DNA from: Paragyromitra xinjiangensis
Taxonomy: Eukaryota > Ascomycota > Pezizomycetes > Pezizales > Discinaceae
Length of the DNA stretch: 64,000 nt
Direction of reading: 5' to 3'
Assembly (NCBI GenBank): GCA_038503065.1
Contig: JBCAMK010000004.1
Span: 2,121,001 to 2,185,000 of the forward strand
Of the stretch, positions 56,982-64,000 are shown one piece after another. The first letter of the stretch is position 1. Each line of letters starts with the position of its first letter. Made by a program: the position numbers and the translations under genes. The notes under the pieces are model-generated. The model saw only the letters and a list, made by a program, of their open reading frames with translations, did not search any database and was not told where the DNA came from.

Positions 56982-58002
56982 CATGTAGAGATATTCAGCA
57001 TTAGCCTTTGAAGGTGCGGAATCATCTCGTAGTTATGTAGTTTCTCCCGATAACTTTTAGAATAACCTCGCAAGAATGATATCAGGTTTAAACTATGAAG
57101 GATGAGCGTGATGGATTCCTCGAAACTTGGTCATAAGAGCCCGATATTTGCAGTGATTATGAATCATAAGAAATCACTCGACTATTTATAATCAGCGAAA
57201 TACTGATAAAAAAATACGCAAAAGTATCTAAAATTCTCGCAAGAGATGATAGAGTAAGGGTATATTCTATACCAAAGGTTTTGACATGTTCTCATATGTA
57301 ATAGGTAACTTTGGTTTGGGCAGTTCCGTGTTATGGCCGTAGGTACATGTAGGTATGGATAAGCATAGAATGGCCTACACCCCCCTTCCTTCACTCGTTA
57401 CTCTTGGCGGGGCTTTATAAACGAAGTGATTTCCCAGCTGTCTCCTTCTTTTCTTCTCCCCATCCACCACAATCCACCACCACTCCCCATCCATCTTCCC
57501 ATCTTCCCATCCATTCTTCATCATCTTTCCATCCATCGACCATCTTGTTAGGTGAGAGAACTCTTCCGGCCAGCCCTTTGTCTTATTTACTCGCGTCTTT
57601 AGTTGCGGGATAACTCTTGATGCTTGCTGACCGTGAACAGAATCGAGAAGTGATGATTGATGGAATTGTGAAAAATGGTCTGATCTCTCTATTTTCTTTC
57701 ATTCCTTCCCTTCAATTCTTTTCCATCTCGCTGTTCTCTTATCCTTAACTCTCTAAATAATTTCGAAGGTTATTTTATCAGGTCATCGACCTTTCTTGAT
57801 AATCGACTACGAGAATCCAGCGGGATTCATGGTGGTGGATAATGGGTAAGATAAAGGTATAGTTTGGTTTAGTTTGCTGCTTTTCCTTCCTTCCCTCCTC
57901 TGCTACGTTTGAAGATGACACTCGCGTGTCTTTACTGCTGACTTTTGCTTAAATTTGGGTGTTCTTTCAACTAGCTAGGTGTTTCAGCAGTCCGAGAGAC
58001 TG
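56982..58002. other. TATA-like and CT-rich promoter-like segment before repeat copy B
   Basis: No protein gene. On the plus strand CTTTATAAACG (57412-57422) is followed by a 110-bp C/T/CCATCC-rich stretch (57440-57550) and TTGTTAG/GTGAGAG, which resembles a fungal core promoter, first exon and donor site. The layout mirrors the region upstream of copy A. Confidence 0.4.
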
Positions 58003-58480
58003 TTACACACACACACACAAATACAATCATAACCATCGTGCTAACAACAGGTTAATCATCACAGCAAATTTGGACTAACTTTGCCTGTAGTAAATGAAAC
58101 GCCCCCGGCATCTTCTAAAGGTGCTGGACCTCCGGCGCTGCGGTTTTTGTGAACCGTTGCTGACTTTGAAGTCACTCTTAGTGATAAGTAAGTTAGCCCC
58201 TCATGACTATATGATGCTCCGTATGGGTTTCTTTGGGGTCAGTATGTCTGGTCTGCTATTAACCACAGCGTCGGTACGGGTTGGGTTGGCATAACGGCTT
58301 CCGAGGGGAAACCATCGGCGGCGTTCTGCAGGGGGGGGCAGGAGCCAATGTACGGTTCAAACCGAGGGGTTGCGTATGCGTTTGCCACCCGGGGGGATAT
58401 ATGGTATGTATTCTTCTTGTTTTTGACTCCTTCCTGTGATGTTGGCACGCGTGACTGTGATTGTATTTGTGTGGTTGTGC
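58003..58480 (+). repeat. Copy B of the duplicated ~475-bp non-coding element
   Basis: Partner of 51371-51845 in the same orientation. It starts with a CA run and CCATCGTGCTAACAACAGG, has the A-box-like TGGCATAACGG at 58287-58297 and the invariant 60-bp block at 58347-58406 with the CGGTTCAAACCG stem at 58353-58364. Outside invariant blocks the copies differ mainly by transitions, and copy A has TG or CA at many positions where copy B keeps CG, as expected from cytosine deamination or RIP-like mutation of copy A. Copy B is one base shorter in the G run near 58335, so no protein frame is shared. Confidence 0.75.
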
Positions 58481-59367
58481 AACATCCTCTTCGGCTCTAG
58501 AATCGATCAGGTAAACCGGGAGTAGGGTTGGATGGTTATATGGTGAGTTCTCTCTTATGTTCTAATGATATCTTATTACAATATCTTATCGATAGTTTGT
58601 TGTTACTCCTTGTCTTTCCTTTGTGTAGATGCATGTATGCTTGCTATTACATCGATATTTATCTGCTTTCGCTTTCTTTCTTTTCCTTGCATACTGCTGT
58701 TGATTCCAATTGTCATGATAGAAATAAACTTCACGTATTGTAGACAGTCAATTTATCGCTTTCTTTGTGCTTGTGAGTTTATCTATTTATCCTTATGTTA
58801 TGGTGTTTTGTACATGTAAAGTTCGTTTTGATTCTCGGCTACTGTACGTGCTGGAAACTTTGCAAGTAGAGTATAGTCTCCTTCCTCTATGCTTTAATTG
58901 ACGGTGGTAACCTCGATTGGTCATGCTCTTTTGGGATGTTCACTAGTTACCTTCCCCTCTCGCGCTGCGAGTTGAGAACCTTTTTAGTCATAGATAGTCA
59001 CTCGATCAATTGTAAATGCGAGCGGATAAGTCAATTATACTAGGGTTAAGCTATTGTCCTCCAGGTGAAGTAGAATTCGGTAGAATATTGGCGTTAAATT
59101 ATAGATTGCAGAAAAGAAAAGAAGATAAGGGTCTGAAGATTTTAGCTGCTAGAACACATTGGATATCCATATTGATTTGTCCGATATCTATGCCCCCCCG
59201 TTCTCCGGCACAAAATATTCCAAATTTACATCCCCGAAACAAATACACGCACCGATAAACACGCACAAATGCCACGGCAGGCTCAGCAAGTGTAAGAAAT
59301 AAAGAAAGAAAATAATTTTTGATGCATTAACATCATGCCACCAGCTGCCCGTCTACTAGTAATCTAT
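58481..59367. other. Intergenic region between repeat copy B and ARP2
   Basis: About 890 bp, T-rich in 58540-58820, no supported gene. A GTGAGTTCTCTC segment at 58541-58552 parallels the GTGAGTCTC downstream of copy A. The remainder is 3' of ARP2 and includes a TCACTCGATC motif at 58998. Confidence 0.35.
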
Positions 59368-60957
59368 CTACCTTGGTCCCAGCTTCTCAAGTACGCGCGT
59401 TCCTTGCTCTTCCCATTCCGCCTTTGTGATCCACATATTCTCTTTATCGGCCATAATGTTTGCGAGGACGGCACCACCGAGGAAGACCATGTGGCGTCTC
59501 CGTGGAGGGTCTTCGATGCGAACTTTGAATTTCTGCGAGTAGAGAATCATGTCAGTAGGCTATTTGACGATGTGCAAAAATGTTAGGAGAAACCCACGCC
59601 TAATCTAGTCGGGTCGCCGTGAAGCACCCTGGTGAGCCATAGCTGCTTCAACTCCTTTTCCAGTCTGCTAGGTAGACCAGGGTACATGCTTGAACCACCA
59701 GAGAGCACAATTGCCTTGTACAGTGAACTCCTCACATCGACATCAGCCGACTGGATAGTCTGGAACAAAAACTCTGCAATCCCCGGCTGCTCGCAGTCAA
59801 CCAGATGAGGCTGGAATAGACATTCGGGTGCCTCAAAACGTTCGCTACCGACGCGAATCGTGCGGCCATCAGGAAGCGTGTAGCTCTCAACGAGTACGGT
59901 AGTTTCTTCAGCAAGCTTGTGGTCGAGCTCGAGATCGTAGGATACGTAGCAGAGCTTCTCCTTTATTTGGCGGACTGTCTCAAAGTCGGCAGTACGGTTG
60001 AAAGCGTAGCCGCGGCGAAGGAGCAAGCTGATGAGTTGACGAGTAACGTCGCGACCGGCAACGTTGAGACGACCAGTAAGGTGGTTGAGAACCACGGATT
60101 CGTATACAGGGACGATATGAGTTACACCATCTCCGGAATCGACGACCACACCGGAGCTGAGACCTATGAATCAAGATGTGAGCGAAAACTCAATATAAGC
60201 TGCCATAGCTAGTTGAGTGTGTAGTGTCTACCTTGAGCATACAAAGCAAGCACGGCCTGGATAGCAACATATACGCCCCCAAAGTTATACCTCTCGAACA
60301 TGACCTCACACATCTTTTCCCGATTGCTGAGCGGGTTCATTGGAGGCTCTGTGAGCAAGATCTTGCGGCCAGTAGGATCAATTTTCAGCTTCTCGGCGAA
60401 AGTGTAATCCCAGACGTGCATCATATCATCCCACCTTTTGATGATACCGTTATCCATCTATAGCAGGGTGGTGAAAGTCAGATATAATGGGCCGAGCTCC
60501 ATTGCTGCCGGGGTTCCAGAAGCTTACGGGGTACGTGATCTGCAGCATTGTTCGGGCAGCAGCAGCTTCATCTCCAACCATGATGTCTTTCACCACCTGG
60601 AAAGCGAGTCCCGAGTTAGTAGCTCCTCTCCACCTCCGAGAACAATGGCTAGAAGGTTATTATTTAGGTGTCGTACTATATCATCCTGACGCTCCTCCGC
60701 TCGCAGAATCGGACGTCCCACAATGGACGGGTACTGGTGCTCCGGGAAGTTCTGACCGGCATATCCGACCTTAAGGCTTTAGGAATTGAGATTCCGAGTT
60801 AACTTGCGAGCTCTTTCTGGGTCCGGGAATAGGGAGCTCCGAGAAACCTACAAACCAGTTCCACCATCAAGAACTATCCAACACCCCCAGGTTAGCCGGA
60901 AACGAGTACAATGAAGCTTGTAGAGAGGGAAAGTGTACCGATAGGTGCTTCAGCCAT
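59368..60957 (-). CDS. arp2: Actin-related protein 2 (Arp2/3 complex)
   Basis: Seven exons (60939-60957, 60852-60873, 60677-60776, 60528-60596, 60232-60457, 59598-60163, 59368-59532) join in phase to 388 aa. Arp2 is one of the two actin-like subunits that nucleate branched filaments in cortical patches. The start [20 protein letters not shown] carries the phosphate-1 loop; other blocks are [131 protein letters not shown] and [20 protein letters not shown]. The first two exons are 19 and 22 nt. The 244-bp promoter is shared with SRP68 on the other strand. Confidence 0.97.
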
Positions 60958-61201
60958 ATTTGGAGATTGAAGAAGATTATAGGGGAGATGCTGCTGCGTG
61001 TATTGTTGACAGGCGAGCTGACGTTGTTGAGCGGGGGAGCCTCCACGAACTAACGTTACTACCACCGCCACGAATGAGGCTCAAGTGAATACAATTCTAG
61101 ACAATACGCTGATCCAGGGAAGACTGTAGAACCCCCTCAACCCCAGACCCCACCAACATCAAGCTTCACCAGTTACACTGATAATCACGCTGAGAACCGC
61201 C
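60958..61201. promoter_or_regulatory. Short divergent promoter of ARP2 and SRP68
   Basis: 244 bp between the two start codons. CA/GT-rich with CCACCGCC and no TATA box. Both are constitutive housekeeping genes. Confidence 0.4.
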
Positions 61202-63098
61202 ATGGACATTATTTCCTTTATTTCGAACCTCCGCCAGGAGGCCCTGCTGCTGGGCGACTACAATGCCGTCCGCGGGATGTGCTCTCGCCGTTTGGCGACT
61301 CTCCGGAAACATCTCGGTCGTGCCAACAAGAAAAAGTTCGCGGCGCAACCTCCATTGACTGCTGAAGATGTTGGCAAGGATCCTACGTATATACCCAGAT
61401 TTACTATACAATTTAATAGAAATTTTTGCTGAGTTGTTATAAATATTATAGTCATATCCACCTCCTGCTGTACTCGTCTGAACGAGCTTACTCCCACGCA
61501 ATGCACCTAAAATCCCTCCTGGCCGATGATCCTTCCAAAGCTTCTTCCTCCATGCGCTCCCACTCTGTCTCTCGCCTCCATAAAGCTTATACACACGCCG
61601 CCGAGCTATGCACCCTCCTCTCTGACCCAGCTTCCAATGCCACCGAGAAGGACATCCTAGAAGCTCACGCCTACGCTGCATCCCTGCGTGGGTCAGAATC
61701 ATTCGAGAAATCTCACTGGGAAGCTTCAATTGCTGCATTTTCAGAAGCCAGGATTATCTATTCAGTTCTTCTAGGCAGTAACAAGAGCGAACTGTATCAG
61801 GACCAGCTAACAAGCACCGTCGATCCAAGTATACGGTATTCTGCCTACCAACTACAACTCCCCAGAAGCATGGATGTTGCCACGATCTCTCGAAAATATT
61901 TCCCTCGCGACGAAGCTGCGGATATTATACCCAAAGTCGAGTCCCTGGACCCACACGTCTTCTCCGAAGCTGATCCAGACACACCCATGACGGGAACTGC
62001 TGGCACTGTGACTTCAGTGACTTGGCGATCCCGCACAGCACCTGTGGAAAACGCGGAGATTTCAGTTGCTTTAGCCAATTCACAGGCTAAGGAGAACGCG
62101 TACTACTCTAAGCAGGAGGAAAATGCTGCCTCTACAGAGGCGTTTGACGATGTGTTGGCTGCGTGGCAGGATGCGGTGGATGTGACGAAGAAGGCCATTG
62201 ATGATTTGAAAACGGAGGGTGTTGGGATGCAAGATCAGAAGATGCAATATTTACAGATGACCTGGACGGTAGTAAATTATTCTCTGATATGCTGGCGGGT
62301 AGGGAGGAATAGGGTTATGATCCAAGGGATTGCACAGGGTGGGAAGAAGGGGAAGAAAGCTGGTGATGAAATAAAGATCAAGAAGCTAGGACACCTGAAA
62401 GAGGAGGTAGTCCTCTATGATGCAATCCTACAGGTACGTTTCATCCAACTTTCGCCTACTCGCTTTTCTATAGAGCTCGATATTGACAACCTTCCCATCA
62501 GTCCCTAGAGCAAGTTTATGATCTTCCTGGTATTGCTGCCGACGAAGACCTCACCCGTGAGCTTGACTCCAAAAAATCCTACTTTGCCGCCTCTAAATGT
62601 GCCCTCATTGCACACTCCCACGCCCTCCTCTCTAACCGCCGTAATGCCCTTGCCCTCTACGCCCGTGCTCTATCATACGTCTCAACCCCTCACGTCACAT
62701 CCCCCTCCACTCCTTCCCAGCGTGGCCTTGAAATCACCGCCGACATCGCTTCCGAGCTGCGGGCCCGCCTTGAGGGCGAGGTTGCGCGTTATAGAGCTTT
62801 AGTTGAAATGGATAACATTGCGGCAAAAACAGCATCAAAAGGTGGGCAAGGTGGCGTGTTACTAGAGAGGCTAGACCAGTATCCCGAAGGAAAGGATCTA
62901 GACTTAAAGGAAGGGATTGTACAGTGGCCGCCGAAGGTGAGCCCGGTACCAGTTAAGCCCGTGTTTCTAGATGTGGCGTGGAATTTCGTGGAGTATCCAG
63001 GGGATGGGGGGCCGAGGGTGGTTATTGAGACAAAAGAGAAAGAGAAAGAGGAGACGCAGAAGAAAGGAGGGTTTTTGGGGAGTTTGTGGGGGAGGTAG
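61202..63098 (+). CDS. srp68: Signal recognition particle subunit SRP68
   Basis: Three exons (61202-61386, 61452-62433, 62502-63098) give 587 aa. SRP68 binds the S domain of SRP RNA and pairs with SRP72, targeting secretory proteins to the ER. The N-terminal RNA-binding domain reads FISNLRQEALLLGDYNAVRG, MCSRRLATLRKHLGRANKKK and YSSERAYSHAMHLKSLL. A TPR-like helical core follows (HWEASIAAFSEARIIYSVLL, RYSAYQLQLPRSMDVAT, LQMTWTVVNYSLICWRVGRN). The C-terminal part (AASKCALIAHSHALLSNRRN, ALALYARAL) leads into the SRP72-binding tail PVFLDVAWNFVEYP, and the protein ends GGFLGSLWGR, the usual SRP68 finish. Confidence 0.95.
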
Positions 63099-63930
63099 TG
63101 AGTGGTGTTTGGACTGTTTATCATTTGCGTGTGGGGGGTTGTATCATACCTATAAAATCTATCAAAAGTTATTGTGAGCAGTCAACCATCGTCCTCGTTT
63201 TTGTAGGGGTATATTACCATTCCCAGGTGTTATACAGTACCTAGACAGATATGTTCGTGACGCGGTTCCATGTGACGGAATCCGCTTTGGCACAGCGATT
63301 CAGGGGTTGAAGTTTTAGTTTAAATCGGGAGGAAGGGATAAAAATACCAGCTAAATTTTAATAAATTCCTACAATCTTAGTCACTAAAATGAGATTTTGA
63401 GATTTTTTCTGATGGCTATTGATCTAGCGAATTTTCAAAGTTTAATAAAGGGTGCTTGAATTAATTCCTTCACACTACTCCCTGCCACACATCGTTTCTT
63501 TCCTCCCTCATACCTCTTCCACCCGCCACTAGCATCTGCACTAGGCCCTGGATTGTCGTCCACGCTCTCCTTATCGCCTTTCTGACATTTCTCACCATTC
63601 ATTACCTCCTCAAACTGTTTATCACGAGATATAGGGTGATGTGTAAAGTCAACGCAGAGAGGTTTCAGAGCCGCTCTTGGCTCAGATCACAACATTTCAG
63701 CCGATTCTTTGGGTGTATTGGGCTAGTGGTTTGTTTCCCTCGCAGAATGTGCGGGATGTGCAGGAAGAAGTAGCCGTTATTACACACTACGTGGTCGAAG
63801 GGACTACTTTGAAAATAATCGCAAATACTGTTCGATGTCGATTAATTGAATGTTTGCTTCCTGAGAACACTGATGTGGAATGAGGAATAAAGTATATGGT
63901 ATTATTGAGACAGGAAATGAAAATAATAGC
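63099..63930. other. Convergent intergenic region near the right edge
   Basis: 830 bp between SRP68 and the cut gene at the edge. A 68-codon frame at 63677-63883 has no family features and is probably chance. No RNA gene was seen. Confidence 0.35.
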
Positions 63931-64000
63931 TTAAAACTCCATTGCATTGCCTTTCTCGTACTCTTCTCGTTCCCGCTTAACTCCCATTTCTTCTTTGACG
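63931..64000 (-). CDS. C-terminal end of an unidentified gene cut by the window edge
   Basis: Reading into the window on the minus strand, an open frame ends VKEEMGVKREREEYEKGNAM-EF and a TAA stop at 63931-63933. Only about 22 residues are visible; the highly charged helical composition is protein-like and agrees with gene density here. The family cannot be named. Confidence 0.4.
   Translation of the reverse strand, partial: VKEEMGVKREREEYEKGNAMEF

Noticed and set aside
1..64000. CRISPR arrays, prophage, insertion sequences or antiphage systems
   Set aside because: The window is eukaryotic nuclear DNA with spliceosomal introns; no regular repeat-spacer structure or bacterial genes are present.

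Overview
The window is nuclear DNA from a filamentous ascomycete (Pezizomycotina-like). The evidence is dense protein genes on both strands, many short spliceosomal introns (mostly 45-110 nt, GT..AG with CTAAC/CTGAC-type branch sites), pyrimidine-rich leaders, and fungal housekeeping families such as ERG8, RMD1-type DUF155, OCA-type and JIP5 proteins. Genus cannot be read from the sequence. No operons, CRISPR arrays, rRNA or convincing tRNA genes were seen. Splice sites below were chosen by hand so that exon phases agree and the joined protein matches its family.

Layout, left to right. 0.1-2.8 kb: twinfilin (-) and an OCA-type phosphatase-like protein (+) from a shared promoter. 4.4-8.8 kb: a Drs2-type lipid flippase. 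12.3-14.5 kb: a Cdc4-like F-box/WD40 protein. 16-24 kb: an unknown repeat-containing protein, ribosomal protein L30, proteasome subunit Rpn5 and an RMD1-family membrane protein. 24.2-27 kb: a nitronate monooxygenase-like flavoprotein and phosphomevalonate kinase. 27-34 kb: sparse, holding an F-box-family-like fragment, a putative DNA-binding protein and Mob1. 34-43.4 kb: a CYTH-domain protein, adenine phosphoribosyltransferase, a nickel transporter and an Itc1-like chromatin remodelling subunit. 45.7-50.7 kb: Aurora kinase, Atp23 and glutamate 5-kinase. 52.9-63.1 kb: Dph2, Jip5, Arp2 and SRP68. A gene on the minus strand is cut by the right edge.

The genes are mostly unrelated housekeeping functions. 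Shared themes are actin (twinfilin, Arp2), cell cycle and mitosis (Cdc4, Mob1, Aurora), proteostasis (Rpn5, Cdc4, Atp23, SRP68) and translation (L30, Dph2, Jip5). Four close divergent pairs share short promoters: twinfilin/OCA, Rpn5/RMD1, Dph2/Jip5 and Arp2/SRP68.

The most unusual content is non-coding. Two ~475-bp homologous segments (about 51.37-51.85 and 58.00-58.48 kb, same orientation) each lie between convergent genes. They share an invariant 60-bp block with two hairpins and tRNA-like box motifs, and differ by coding-frame-breaking indels; they look like a duplicated non-coding RNA gene or a SINE-like repeat. Between them is a 278-bp TA-flanked inverted-repeat element of Tc1/mariner MITE type. 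A 9-mer, CGAGTGATA, occurs six times, mostly just 3' of genes.
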